Counted from the first letter of the stretch, positions 8,098-17,430 are shown. The stretch is 64,000 nt of DNA from Segatella hominis (GCF_004535825.1 NZ_SGVY01000006.1:1-64000), one strand, 5' to 3'. A program made the numbers and translations. Notes: generated by a model from the letters alone, not told the origin.

Positions 8098-10074
8098 TCA
8101 GTTTGACTCAGCATAGACATTCATCTGACATTCCTTGCAGACAAACTCCAGCCGGAATCTTCTGCCATCGCCTAATACCAGCGAAAGCGGTTCTTTCCAT
8201 GTAGGTTTCTTTCCCCCACGCTTCACGCAATATCCTAAGGAATAGCGGATGCAATGGCGGCACTGCATGATGAGCGATTCATCCTTGCGTTTGTTAGCAC
8301 CCAGTTCGAATGCAGGCTGGATATTCTCAAGTCCATGCTTCTTGTAGAAATCAACCGCAGCATCATTGGCAATATTATAAGTATATCGCCATTTTTCATA
8401 TTCCGGTTGCCAGGTTAATTCCTTCTGACTCTTAGCTTCACGTTCTCCCGGGTGATCCAATCTGTAAGGATTGGCAAAGAAATTTCTGTCCATACCAGAA
8501 ATCAGCGAACGGTTGAGTTCATCTGTTATTCTCTGATCAAGTTTTTGAATCAATTCCCTACGGACATTTGAAAGCACACTGTTAGGGATGAACGCAGCAT
8601 CAATATCATTCTTGAGTACCACATGCTTACATTCATATTTAGATTCACCGAACTTGCTCATCTGCGCAATCATATTATCATGCTGAGAGCGTTTGGCGCA
8701 CTGCAGTTGCATAGGTGTGAAGACCTCTGCAGCCTTGTAGTACAAGCCCTGTTCTACACTCTTGAAGATATTGGCAGTTGCAAGGAATCCATCTACTACT
8801 TCATCATTATCCTCGTCCTTTTCCAACACAGGCTGGAGTTCGATAAAGAGCGGAATACGGCGTTCTGCTGTCTTGCGAGCAAGAATCTGTTCGAATGCCT
8901 GGTCGTTGTTGCGATACAAAGCCATACCCGGTCTGAGGTTTTCCGGCATGCGGAAAGGGAAAAGGCGGTTGCCCTCTACCTTGTTGACACGGAAACCCTC
9001 CAACTCTCGCTCATCATTGATGAAACAGAGTCCGTCGCCATTGGCAAAACTTGCAACAGTAGCCACATTGAATGATACATTCCCACGGATTTCCTTCACC
9101 TTACCTACATATTCACCGATAGCCTTCGGTGTGTCGAAGGATGAAATATCGGGTTGTCTGCCATGCAGGAAATAGTTGGTAAAACCGCGGTTGAAGGTTT
9201 TCTTCAGATTCGGAACGAAATTATATTCCACATGTCCTCGCGAAGCACGTCGGTATTCGCGTGGATATTTGGCTACGATTTCATCCAATTTCTTGTTATA
9301 GGCAGCCACCACGTTTTTCACATAAGTGATATCCTTGAGTCTGCCCTCTATCTTGAATGAAGAAGCTCCGGCATCAGCCAGGTCCTTCAGATAATCTAAC
9401 TGACAGAGATCCTTGAGCGACAGGAGATAGCGCTGGTGCTCTATCATCTGGTTGTCGGCATCAACCAGGTCAAACTTCATACGGCAGAACTGGGCACATT
9501 CACCACGGTTGGCAGAACGGGAGAAGCATTTTTCGGATGCATAGCAGACTCCGGAATAACTGACGCAGAGAGCACCATGCACGAAGACTTCAATCTCTCT
9601 GTCTGGAATAGCATTGTGGATGGCTTTGATTTCATCCAGTGACAGTTCACGTGCAAGAACCACTCGCTTGAAACCGATCTGAGTCAACCACAAAGCTTTC
9701 TCAGGAGTTCGAGTATCGCATTGGGTACTGCTATGTAACTCCCTCTTCCACAAACCTTTAGCTCTCACCTCCCAGAGGAGTCCCATATCCTGCAGCAAGA
9801 GTGCATCAACACCAATCTCATCCAACTGGGAAATCATCTTAAGCGTATCTTCCAATTCTGAATCATAGATGATGGTATTGACGGTAACGTGAACCTTGGC
9901 ACCAAACTGATGGGCGTAATCACAGAGTTGCTTGATATCCTCGATAGAGTTGCCGGCAGCAGCTCGTGCACCGAATCGTGGAGCACCGATATAGACGGCG
10001 TCTGCTCCATGATCGATGGCAGCTATACCGCATTCTAAATTTTTGGCAGGAGCCAATAATTCCAATGTTCTCAT
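8098..10074 (-). CDS. U32 family protein (RlhA/TrhP-like RNA hydroxylase)
   Basis: A 658-residue member of peptidase family U32. The signature EVFVHGALCVSYSGVC is at about residues 160-176 and is followed by further cysteines (CFSRSANRGECAQFC) suited to an iron-sulfur site. The N-terminal barrel begins LELLAPAKNLECGIAAIDHG. Its length matches E. coli RlhA (23S rRNA 5-hydroxycytidine synthase, with a C-terminal DUF3656-like part) better than the shorter TrhP (tRNA hydroxylation). Characterised members act in prephenate-dependent RNA hydroxylation, not proteolysis. Whether this one modifies rRNA or tRNA is not decided by sequence. The start codon is 3 bases after the metA stop, so the two are cotranscribed. 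Confidence 0.88.
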   Translation of the reverse strand: MRTLELLAPAKNLECGIAAIDHGADAVYIGAPRFGARAAAGNSIEDIKQLCDYAHQFGAKVHVTVNTIIYDSELEDTLKMISQLDEIGVDALLLQDMGLLWEVRAKGLWKRELHSSTQCDTRTPEKALWLTQIGFKRVVLARELSLDEIKAIHNAIPDREIEVFVHGALCVSYSGVCYASEKCFSRSANRGECAQFCRMKFDLVDADNQMIEHQRYLLSLKDLCQLDYLKDLADAGASSFKIEGRLKDITYVKNVVAAYNKKLDEIVAKYPREYRRASRGHVEYNFVPNLKKTFNRGFTNYFLHGRQPDISSFDTPKAIGEYVGKVKEIRGNVSFNVATVASFANGDGLCFINDERELEGFRVNKVEGNRLFPFRMPENLRPGMALYRNNDQAFEQILARKTAERRIPLFIELQPVLEKDEDNDEVVDGFLATANIFKSVEQGLYYKAAEVFTPMQLQCAKRSQHDNMIAQMSKFGESKYECKHVVLKNDIDAAFIPNSVLSNVRRELIQKLDQRITDELNRSLISGMDRNFFANPYRLDHPGEREAKSQKELTWQPEYEKWRYTYNIANDAAVDFYKKHGLENIQPAFELGANKRKDESLIMQCRHCIRYSLGYCVKRGGKKPTWKEPLSLVLGDGRRFRLEFVCKECQMNVYAESN

Positions 10075-10077
10075 AAC

Positions 10078-10995
10078 TTACTGAATATCGTCAATATTAT
10101 AAGGAGTCTCCTGGTAAACATAATAGTTGATCCAGTTGCTATAGAAGAGATTGGCATGTGCACGCCATGTAACCAATGGAGCCTCGTTAGGATCGTCGTG
10201 ATAATAATAATTCTTTGGCAATTCCACATCATCGCGCTTGCCCATATCGCGCTTATACTCTTTATCGAGTGTATTTGGCGCATATTCAAGATGACCGGTT
10301 ACAAAGAACTCACGGCCCCCTCTTGCCATCACGATGCTCACACCGCTTTCAGGAGATTCTGCAATAATGTCAAGTCCTGGTACCTTCTCAATATCCTCTC
10401 GTCTCACTTCTGTATGACGGCTGTGAGGCATGGCAAAGACATCATCAAAGCCTCTGAAGATAGGCTGTGACATATCCAGCGGTTTCTGCTGGAAGATACC
10501 GAACATCTTCTTCTCCAACGGATATTTCGGCACGCCATAGAAATGATAAAGTCCAGCCTGTGCACCCCAGCAGATATAGAGCGTAGAAGTGACATGAGTA
10601 CGTGCCCAATCGAAAATCTGCATGATTTCCGGCCAATACTCAACATCCTCGTATGCCATCGTCTCGATCGGAGCACCCGTAACAATCATACCATCAAACT
10701 TCTGTTTGGAGAGTTCGGAAAAATCCTTATAGAACATCATCATGTGCTCGATAGGAGTATTCTTAGGGGTATGACTCTTGAGTTTCATGAAATAGACCTC
10801 AAGCTGCAAAGGCGTATTGGACAACAGTCGCACGAGGTCGGTCTCTGTAGTTATCTTCAGCGGCATCAGGTTGAGAACCACGATTTTAAGTGGACGGATT
10901 TCCTGGCTGTGAGCCCGGCTCTCGTCCATCACAAAGATATTCTCATGCTTCAGCAACTCGATGGCTGGCAATTTATCTGGTAATCTTAATGGCAT
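10078..10995 (-). CDS. metA: Homoserine O-acetyltransferase (MetA type)
   Basis: A 305-residue MetA enzyme that acylates L-homoserine in the first dedicated step of methionine synthesis. The nucleophile Cys142 lies in YICWGAQAG. The catalytic histidine is in MPHSRHTEV and the glutamate in TGHLEY. Residue 111 (last of TGAPIE) is glutamate. In the MetA family Glu111 goes with acetyl-CoA use (Bacillus cereus type) and glycine with succinyl-CoA use (E. coli), so O-acetylhomoserine is the likely product. That is the substrate needed for direct sulfhydrylation by MetY-type enzymes, relevant to the sulfur cluster at 55665-60006. First gene of an operon with the U32 gene. Confidence 0.95.
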   Translation of the reverse strand: MPLRLPDKLPAIELLKHENIFVMDESRAHSQEIRPLKIVVLNLMPLKITTETDLVRLLSNTPLQLEVYFMKLKSHTPKNTPIEHMMMFYKDFSELSKQKFDGMIVTGAPIETMAYEDVEYWPEIMQIFDWARTHVTSTLYICWGAQAGLYHFYGVPKYPLEKKMFGIFQQKPLDMSQPIFRGFDDVFAMPHSRHTEVRREDIEKVPGLDIIAESPESGVSIVMARGGREFFVTGHLEYAPNTLDKEYKRDMGKRDDVELPKNYYYHDDPNEAPLVTWRAHANLFYSNWINYYVYQETPYNIDDIQ

Positions 10996-11022
10996 TTTTT
11001 ATCCTTTCTTTGTATTTTTCTG

Positions 11023-11030
11023 CAAAGTTA
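11023..11030 (-). promoter_or_regulatory. -7 promoter element of metA
   Basis: TAACTTTG on the minus strand lies 27 bases upstream of the metA start, with AAAGGAT as ribosome binding site between them. No SAM riboswitch-like structure is seen in the short leader. Confidence 0.6.
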
Positions 11031-11086
11031 CTGTAAAAATCTGACTTAGCGAAAAAAAAGAGGATTTTTTTATATAAAACGCAAAA

Positions 11087-11114
11087 AAGGTGTTGAACCG
11101 AAGTTCAACACCTT
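11087..11114 (-). terminator. Terminator of the M13 peptidase gene
   Basis: AAGGTGTTGAA (11087-11097) and TTCAACACCTT (11104-11114) form a perfect 11-bp stem. On the minus strand it is followed by a run of T, giving a rho-independent terminator 92 bases after the peptidase stop. Confidence 0.88.
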
Positions 11115-11205
11115 CCCACCCCCTGGAACAGTATCTAAATAAGATTATGCCAAAACCCTAAAAAGACTTGATCCAGAAGTAGATGCTATAACATCATCAT
11201 TTCTT

Positions 11206-13239
11206 TTACCAAAGATCCAATCTCTCAGACTCTGGGATATACATTTTGTCTCCCTTCTTGACACCAAATGCCTCATACCAGGCATTGATGTGAGGAAGAG
11301 CGCCATTTACTCGCCATTCTCCCAATGAATGTGGGTCGCTCTTTACGCGGTTGCGGATTTCCTGCTCTGTGATGTTCTGACCCCATACGCCAGCATAAGC
11401 AAGGAAGAAACGCTGTTCTGGTGTGAAACCATCCTTCTCCTTGAGCTTTTTCTTTGCAGTTGCATTCTTAAATGCATTGAAAGAAACCATCAGACCTCCG
11501 TGGTCTGCCAGGTTCTCACCCAAAGTGAATCGACCATTGGCATTCAAATCAGGCAATACCTTGATATTGCTGAAGAATGCAGCATACTGATCAGCACGCT
11601 TGTTGAAGCCCTCTGCATCATTGGCTGTCCACCAGTCATGCATATTACCATCTGAATCATACAGTCTTCCCTGGTCGTCAAATCCGTGAGTCATCTCATG
11701 TCCGATCACTACGCCGATAGCACCATAGTTGAATGCTGCATCAGCCTTCGGATCGAAGAATGGATACTGGAGGATACCTGCTGGGAAGGTAATCTCATTG
11801 GTTGTTGGGTTATAATAAGCATTGACTGTCTGTGGAGTCATGTACCACTCGTCACGATCCACTGGCTTTCCTGCCTTGTCATTGATATGCTTGTCGTGAG
11901 CAAACTTGCGGCATGCCATCACGTTCTCATAGAAACTCTTAGATGGATCGATTTGAAGACTGCTATAGTCTGTCCACTTGTTAGGGTAACCGATCTTCAC
12001 ATAGAACTTGTTGAGCTTTTCGTGAGCTGCTGCCTTGGTAGTATCGCTCATCCAGGTCTGTGCATCGATACGCTGACCGAGACTTACCTGAAGATTTCTT
12101 ACCAATTCCAACATGATCTTCTTAGAAGACTCTGGGAAGTAGCGCTTGCAGTACATACGACCGAGAGGTTCGCCCAACTGAGCTTCTACCTGACTGGTAG
12201 CACGCTTCCAGAGAGGATAATCCTCCTTGCGACCACTCATTGTCTTGCCGAAGAAATCAAAGTTAGCCTCACGGATCTCATCAGTGAGATAAGAAGATGA
12301 ACTCTGGATAACATCCCACTCCATCAAAGCTCTGAGCGTATTGGCATTCTCGGCAGCAGTAATCTTGTCGAGACCAGCGAGGAAGTCAGGCTGACCTACG
12401 ATCATCTCCTGAATGTACTCGCTCTTGATACCCTCTGCATTACACATAGCCTCGAAGTTGAGGTTAGGATATTTCTCCTGGAACTCCTTGAGAGTCATCT
12501 TATTATAGTTAGCCTGAGGATCGCGAAGTTCTGTCATACTCTTTGAGATGAGCGCCAACATGGTTTCGTGCTGGAAGATAGCCTGCTCCTTCTGAGCTGC
12601 TTCCTCTGCTGAGAAACCGTAGAGCTGGAACATCTTCTGAACATACTTCTTGAAAGCCTCACGGATAGCTACTGTAGCTGTGTCATTGTTGACATAATAG
12701 TCTTTCTGACCGAGGGTAAGACCGCCCTGACCGAGATTGAAGATATTCATCTTGACATTCTTCTCGTCAGCAGCGAAGCCGCCACCGAAGCTCACACCAT
12801 AACCTTGTGCTGCATACTTCAACTGGATCTTCTGCAAGTCAGCCTTTGTCTTGGCTGCTTCCATCTCATCGAAAAGTGGCTTAACTGGTGAGATACCAGC
12901 CTTGTTGCGAGCATCTACATTAAGCGCCAACTTATAGAAGTCAGACAATTTCTGCTCGATAGTACCCTTCTTATAAGTCTTCTTCTGAAGTTCAGAAAGA
13001 ATGGTATTGATACGCTTGTTGTTGTCATCTGCCAACAGATTGAAGCTGCCGTAGCAGCTGTAAGCTGCTGGGAGTGGGTGGTTCTTCTGCCATCCACCTG
13101 TAGCAAACTGGTAGAAATCATTAGCAGGACTGACTGTCTTATCAAGGTTTTCCATGACAAGACCCGACTTGTTCTGTGCATCTGCGCCGAGAGGCATAGC
13201 TGCCAGCATCATCATCGGAAGAATCATTTTAATGTTCAT
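11206..13239 (-). CDS. M13 family zinc metallopeptidase (PepO/neprilysin-like)
   Basis: A 677-residue secreted metallopeptidase. A signal peptide (MNIKMILPMMMLAAMPLGADA) is followed by the large M13 N-terminal domain and the catalytic domain. Zinc ligands are in GHEMTHGFDDQG (HExxH, first His near residue 514) and ENLADHGG. NAYYNPTTNEITFPAG is the M13 substrate-binding segment. The C-terminus ends in tryptophan (ESERLDLW), as usual for M13. It probably degrades oligopeptides in the periplasm or outside the cell. It stands alone between two terminators. Confidence 0.95.
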   Translation of the reverse strand: MNIKMILPMMMLAAMPLGADAQNKSGLVMENLDKTVSPANDFYQFATGGWQKNHPLPAAYSCYGSFNLLADDNNKRINTILSELQKKTYKKGTIEQKLSDFYKLALNVDARNKAGISPVKPLFDEMEAAKTKADLQKIQLKYAAQGYGVSFGGGFAADEKNVKMNIFNLGQGGLTLGQKDYYVNNDTATVAIREAFKKYVQKMFQLYGFSAEEAAQKEQAIFQHETMLALISKSMTELRDPQANYNKMTLKEFQEKYPNLNFEAMCNAEGIKSEYIQEMIVGQPDFLAGLDKITAAENANTLRALMEWDVIQSSSSYLTDEIREANFDFFGKTMSGRKEDYPLWKRATSQVEAQLGEPLGRMYCKRYFPESSKKIMLELVRNLQVSLGQRIDAQTWMSDTTKAAAHEKLNKFYVKIGYPNKWTDYSSLQIDPSKSFYENVMACRKFAHDKHINDKAGKPVDRDEWYMTPQTVNAYYNPTTNEITFPAGILQYPFFDPKADAAFNYGAIGVVIGHEMTHGFDDQGRLYDSDGNMHDWWTANDAEGFNKRADQYAAFFSNIKVLPDLNANGRFTLGENLADHGGLMVSFNAFKNATAKKKLKEKDGFTPEQRFFLAYAGVWGQNITEQEIRNRVKSDPHSLGEWRVNGALPHINAWYEAFGVKKGDKMYIPESERLDLW

Positions 13240-13311
13240 GTTAGTTATATTTTTTATTATTAAATCTCAGAAAGATAAGCATCTGCTGAAAGAAAATCTT
13301 ATGCTGAAGGT

Positions 13312-15249
13312 TTATGAATTGCTGACTTCTTCGAGCTTTTCAGAAAGAAGCAGCCAGTTATCATTTTCCTCATCAAGTTTCTGCATCAGCGAAGTATATT
13401 CTGTGACAAGTTCCATATTGGTAGCATTCTCCGGCTTCATCAGGAGGTCATCTATTTCCTTCTTGCGCTTTTCCAGTCTGGCAATGCGATCTTCACACTC
13501 CCTGACAGCCTTCTCTGCCTTGCGGATTTTCTTCTGCTGTTCCTTATGCTCAGCATAATTCTGTTTACCGGCAGAAGGAGTTGCTTCTACAGTTGCTGCT
13601 ACAGGAGCAGACTGAGCACTTGTCAATGCGGCATTGATGGAATCTGCATTATGCGCACGAAGATAGTCATAGATACCACCTAAATGCTCACGTACCTTTC
13701 CGCCACCGAACTCATAGACTTTATCTACCAGTCCATCAAGGAATTCACGGTCGTGGCTCACGATGATAGCTGTACCATCAAAAGCCTTGATAGCTTCCTT
13801 GAGCACATCCTTTGACTGCATATCAAGATGGTTGGTAGGCTCATCGAGTATCAGCAGGTTCACTGGTTCGAGCAGCAGTTTGATCATAGCCAATCGGCTT
13901 CTTTCACCTCCACTGAGTACCTTCACATACTTTTCTGAAGTCTCACCACCGAACATGAATGAACCAAGGAGATCGTTGATTTTCAATCGCATCTCACCAG
14001 TGGCTACACGATCGATGGTATCGAATATCGTGAGGTTCTCATCAAGGAGCTGCGCCTGGTTCTGTGCGAAATATCCTATCTGTACATTGTGTCCAATCTT
14101 GAGGTTGCCCGTAAAAGGAATCTCGCCCATGATACATTTGACAAGCGTTGATTTACCTTCACCGTTCTTTCCTACGAACGCAACCTTCTCACCTCTTTTA
14201 ATAGTAAGGGTGACATGATCGAAAACCGTATGCTCTCCATAATCCTTGCGTACCTCATCGCAGATAACCGGATAATCACCGCTTCGCAGACAAGGAGGGA
14301 ACTTGAGATGCATCTGTTTGTTATCCACCTCATCCACCTCGATCGGCACAATTTTCTCCAACTGCTTGATGCGACTCTGCACCTGTACAGCCTTGGTAGG
14401 TTTATATCGGAATCGCTCTATAAAGTCCTTAATATCAGCGATTTCCTTCTGTTGGTTCTCGTAAGCCCTCAACTGCTGTTCACGACGTTCCTGACGAAGG
14501 ACGATATACTCATCGTATTTCACTTTGTAGTCCTCTACCCTTCCGCAGGTAATCTCCAACGTACGATTAGTAACATTATTGATAAACGCACGGTCGTGAC
14601 TCACGAGTACTACCGCCTTGGCACTTTGAGCAAGAAACTGTTCCAACCACTGGATACTTTCGATATCAAGATGGTTGGTAGGCTCATCGAGCAAGAGGAC
14701 ATCAGGTTTCTGCAACAGGATTTTCGCCAATTCAATACGCATACGCCATCCACCGGAAAACTCTCTGGTAGGACGTTCAAAATCCTCTCGCACAAATCCG
14801 AGACCTGTCAGGGTACGTTCGATTTCAGCCTCATAGTTTTCACCTCCCATCATCATGTAGCGTTCATGTTCCTGAGAGAACTTCTCCACGAGTTGCGCAT
14901 ATTCATCACTCTCGTAGTCGGTACGGTCAGCCATCTCCTGCTGCATCTTATCAAGACGTGCCTTCATCTCCGTATTATGAGCAAAGGCCTTGCGGGTTTC
15001 TTCCTTGACCGTCGTATCGTCCTGAAGTTTCATGACCTGAGGCAGATATCCGATAGTGGTATCGTTTGGAATCGCCACAACACCGTCAGTAGGTTTCTGC
15101 AAACCACACAGGATTTTGAGCATGGTAGATTTTCCAGCACCGTTTTTGCCGACGAGCGCTATGCGATCTCTATCATTGATGACAAAACTGACATCATGAA
15201 AAAGAGGTTTAACGCCAAATTCAACTTTAAGATTTTCAACCGATATCAT
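13312..15249 (-). CDS. ABC-F family ATPase
   Basis: A 645-residue cytosolic protein with two ABC ATPase domains and no membrane segments. Walker A motifs are GKNGAGKST (domain 1) and GKNGEGKST (domain 2). The signature and Walker B pairs are FSGGWRMRI with LLLDEPTNHLD, and LSGGERSRL with LILDEPTNHLD. The linker between domains has the ABC-F arm/linker helix (FRYKPTKAVQVQSRIKQLEK). A charged coiled coil forms the C-terminus (about 565-645). ABC-F proteins act on the ribosome; this one resembles housekeeping Uup/YdiF-like members rather than a clear resistance factor. Its leader has three copies of a 12-base repeat, the last of which includes the start codon. Confidence 0.93.
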   Translation of the reverse strand: MISVENLKVEFGVKPLFHDVSFVINDRDRIALVGKNGAGKSTMLKILCGLQKPTDGVVAIPNDTTIGYLPQVMKLQDDTTVKEETRKAFAHNTEMKARLDKMQQEMADRTDYESDEYAQLVEKFSQEHERYMMMGGENYEAEIERTLTGLGFVREDFERPTREFSGGWRMRIELAKILLQKPDVLLLDEPTNHLDIESIQWLEQFLAQSAKAVVLVSHDRAFINNVTNRTLEITCGRVEDYKVKYDEYIVLRQERREQQLRAYENQQKEIADIKDFIERFRYKPTKAVQVQSRIKQLEKIVPIEVDEVDNKQMHLKFPPCLRSGDYPVICDEVRKDYGEHTVFDHVTLTIKRGEKVAFVGKNGEGKSTLVKCIMGEIPFTGNLKIGHNVQIGYFAQNQAQLLDENLTIFDTIDRVATGEMRLKINDLLGSFMFGGETSEKYVKVLSGGERSRLAMIKLLLEPVNLLILDEPTNHLDMQSKDVLKEAIKAFDGTAIIVSHDREFLDGLVDKVYEFGGGKVREHLGGIYDYLRAHNADSINAALTSAQSAPVAATVEATPSAGKQNYAEHKEQQKKIRKAEKAVRECEDRIARLEKRKKEIDDLLMKPENATNMELVTEYTSLMQKLDEENDNWLLLSEKLEEVSNS

Positions 15250-15289
15250 TACAGAATCTATATATTACAGAATCTTGATTACAGAATCT
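15248..15289 (-). repeat. Three direct copies of AGATTCTGTAAT in the ABC-F leader
   Basis: The 12-mer ATTACAGAATCT occurs at 15248-15259, 15264-15275 and 15278-15289. On the minus strand these read AGATTCTGTAAT, and the copy nearest the gene runs into the ATG start codon. Related AGATTCT pieces continue up to 15385. Confidence 0.8.
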
Positions 15290-15418
15290 ACTTTTAAAGA
15301 ATTCATTCTTTTGAAATGTAAATATCTTTATTATGAAGAATTTATTATTCTTTTTGAGAATCTATCATCAAGAATCTATTATTTCCAAAAAAATCCCCAA
15401 TGGGGTAAGTTTAATAAA

Positions 15419-15452
15419 AAAGGTCGGACCTCAAAAAGAGAAACCGACCTTT
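15419..15452 (-). terminator. Terminator of rpsP
   Basis: AAAGGTCGG (15419-15427) pairs with CCGACCTTT (15444-15452). On the minus strand the stem is followed by TTTTTATTAA. It lies 22 bases after the rpsP stop. Confidence 0.85.
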
Positions 15453-15474
15453 ATACTTTAAATCTTCAAGAAGA

Positions 15475-16014
15475 TTAAGCCTCTGCAGGAGCGTCCTCTG
15501 CTGGAGTTTCCTCAGCAGTTGCAGCAGCCTCAGCCTCTGCCTGAGCAGCAGCCTGAGCAGCCTTCTTGTCAGCTACCTTCTTTGCGATTGCTTCATTCAT
15601 CTTCTTCTCAGCCTCGAGCTCCTTAGCAGCAGCTTCCTTCTTAGCCTTTGCCTCAGCGTCACGAACTGCAGAAACCTTCTGGTCTGCGCCGTTCTTCCAA
15701 GCGTCAAAACGCTTCTGAGCCTCAGCCTCGTCGAATGCGCCCTTCTTAACGCCACCACGGAGGTGCTTCATCAAGTAAACGCCCTCGCCCTTGAGGATGT
15801 TACGTACTGTGTCTGTTGGCTGTGCACCTGTCTCTACCCAGTAGAGGGCACGATCGAAATTCAAATCTACAGTAGCAGGATTGGTGTTAGGGTTGTATGT
15901 ACCAATCTTCTCAGTAAATTTACCATCACGTGGTGCTCTAACGTCAGCGATTACGATGCTGTAGAAAGCATAGCTCTTACGACCGCCGCGCTGCAATCTG
16001 ATTTTTGTTGCCAT
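15475..16014 (-). CDS. rpsP: 30S ribosomal protein S16 with long C-terminal tail
   Basis: The first about 85 residues are ribosomal protein S16 ([47 protein letters not shown]). S16 binds 16S rRNA and helps 30S assembly. The protein is 179 residues, about twice the usual 80-90. The extra part is alanine-, lysine- and glutamate-rich and ends in an acidic, proline-containing tail ([12 protein letters not shown]), probably helical then disordered. Long tails of this kind are known in Bacteroidota S16. It has a strong promoter and its own terminator, and is not followed by rimM/trmD as in many other bacteria. Confidence 0.97.
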   Translation of the reverse strand: MATKIRLQRGGRKSYAFYSIVIADVRAPRDGKFTEKIGTYNPNTNPATVDLNFDRALYWVETGAQPTDTVRNILKGEGVYLMKHLRGGVKKGAFDEAEAQKRFDAWKNGADQKVSAVRDAEAKAKKEAAAKELEAEKKMNEAIAKKVADKKAAQAAAQAEAEAAATAEETPAEDAPAEA

Positions 16015-16077
16015 TTTTTAATCTAATTTTTTAATTTGAGGTTTGAATTTTATGCTGCCATCTCGTGACAGCGGGTG

Positions 16078-16109
16078 CAAAATTACAACTTTTATTTGAT
16101 TCCCACAAA
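16078..16109 (-). promoter_or_regulatory. Promoter of rpsP
   Basis: On the minus strand TTTG (16106-16109) and TAATTTTG (16078-16085) are spaced by 20 bp, a full match to the Bacteroidota promoter. The leader is about 60 bases. Confidence 0.8.
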
Positions 16110-16156
16110 TTTCAAGTTGATTTTATAATTATTTTTAACGTATTCTACGGGGTGCA

Positions 16157-16624
16157 TTAACGAATTCTATCGGCAGCACGTACCAATTTTTCATCATCAC
16201 TGACTCCCTTGCGTGCTAAAAGCACAAAGACAAGTGATAAGAGAGGCATTACTGCACCCCAATGGAATGTCAAATTGCCGGATACTTTTTCTAATCCTAC
16301 AAGTCCGAAGAAGATCACTGCATAATCTACGTACCAGAGTACATTGAAAAGCAGGTTGATAGAACAGAGATTGATCTGCAACTTACGGTTCTTGAACAGG
16401 AATACTGTTGCCAGAGACATCAATGCTGAAACGGAGCAAAGAAGAAACAGTGGCAAACAGCTTGCATCAAAACGGATTCCCTCGTCGCCGCTAATGCCCA
16501 GACAGTGTACTGACATCGGATTGCCCATACCTTGTGGCATCACTGAAGCCACAGGTACAAACAGGCAGATCACACAGGCAATGACTGCGACCAGAAGAAA
16601 CAATGTTTGTTTACGCTGTATCAT
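16157..16624 (-). CDS. DUF4293 family membrane protein
   Basis: A 155-residue integral membrane protein with four hydrophobic segments (LFLLVAVIACVICLFVPVA, LPLFLLCSVSALMSLATVFL, INLLFNVLWYVDYAVIFFGL, GAVMPLLSLVFVLLA). The start MIQRKQT and the end AADRIR are typical of DUF4293, a Bacteroidota-specific family without known function. It is commonly found beside the RNA polymerase omega gene, as here. Confidence 0.85.
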   Translation of the reverse strand: MIQRKQTLFLLVAVIACVICLFVPVASVMPQGMGNPMSVHCLGISGDEGIRFDASCLPLFLLCSVSALMSLATVFLFKNRKLQINLCSINLLFNVLWYVDYAVIFFGLVGLEKVSGNLTFHWGAVMPLLSLVFVLLARKGVSDDEKLVRAADRIR

Positions 16625-16730
16625 AATCTTGTTATATTCCTACATGATTATATAATCACTACCCTACATTTCTATATAATTGAAATCCCTAAATTATAAT
16701 TATATTCCTAAAATTACATAATAGAGACGG

Positions 16731-16830
16731 AACTCCACATTAAAAGGCAGAACTCCTCATTAAAAAGGGAAGCACCTCATTATAAGGAGAAACACCACAT
16801 AAAGAAGCAGAATACCTTACTATATAAAAT
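16731..16830. repeat. Degenerate 20-bp tandem repeat, about 5 units
   Basis: Units start at 16731, 16751, 16771, 16791 and 16811, with exact 20-bp spacing. The consensus is roughly AACTCCTCATTAAAAGGCAG, and the last unit is the most diverged. It lies between the omega gene and DUF4293. No coding frame or CRISPR-like spacer is present. Confidence 0.8.
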
Positions 16831-16885
16831 TGAATTATATATTTGCAGAATCTGCATTATATATGATATAGAGTCAGTAATCAGA

Positions 16886-17227
16886 TTAATATCTGTCAAC
16901 AGGAGCGTGTTCTCTTGTTGGGTCACGCCAGTAGATATTCTTATCTACAAACTCCTGAGTAGCCAAGAGAGATGGCTTAGGGAGCTTCTCATAATAGCGA
17001 GAGATTTCAATCTGCTCACGGTTCTCGAATACCTCTTCCAAAGAGTCGTTATAAGAAGCAAACTCCTGGAGCTTCTTGTTCAATTCCTGCTTAATATCAA
17101 GAGAAATCTGATTCGCACGCTTAGCGATGATTGCTACACTCTCGTAGATATTGTTTGTGTCATCACAGAGATCCATGATATTACGAGTCACGGTGTTTGT
17201 TGGAGCTTTTGTTTTTTTGTAATCCAT
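16886..17227 (-). CDS. rpoZ: RNA polymerase omega subunit, Bacteroidota type
   Basis: A 113-residue protein beginning MDYKKTKAPTNTVTRNIMDL, with IYESVAIIAKRANQI and VFENREQIEISRYYEKLPKP. This is the Bacteroidota version of the omega/Rpb6 subunit, which helps assemble RNA polymerase. It resembles proteobacterial omega only in the short IAKRANQI region. It lies between bamD and DUF4293, the usual order in Bacteroidales. Confidence 0.85.
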   Translation of the reverse strand: MDYKKTKAPTNTVTRNIMDLCDDTNNIYESVAIIAKRANQISLDIKQELNKKLQEFASYNDSLEEVFENREQIEISRYYEKLPKPSLLATQEFVDKNIYWRDPTREHAPVDRY

Positions 17228-17361
17228 AATAATACCTTTATTTAATATCTATTTTGATTGATTCTTATTATTCTTATTTTTGAGAAATTCTATAAATTAT
17301 TCTTATTCTGGAAGATTCTATAAATCTGCAGATTCTTCAAACTATTTTTATAATGTTCTCT

Positions 17362-17430
17362 AAATCCATTCAGAAAGATTATTCAAATCCCTTCAGAAAG
17401 AATATTCAATTCTCTTCAGATAGATTCTTG
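17362..17430. repeat. Three 23-bp tandem repeat units
   Basis: Units start at 17362, 17385 and 17408 with 23-bp spacing and the shared core TTCAGAAAGA. The third unit is diverged. They lie between bamD and the omega gene, after further AGATTCT-like pieces at 17285-17340. Confidence 0.75.

Noticed and set aside
8098-10074. U32 protein as a collagenase or virulence protease
   Set aside because: Length and cysteine pattern fit RlhA/TrhP RNA-modifying proteins, and the characterised relatives act in RNA hydroxylation.
10996-11086. SAM riboswitch upstream of metA
   Set aside because: The leader is only about 20 bases from the predicted transcription start and contains no suitable structure.
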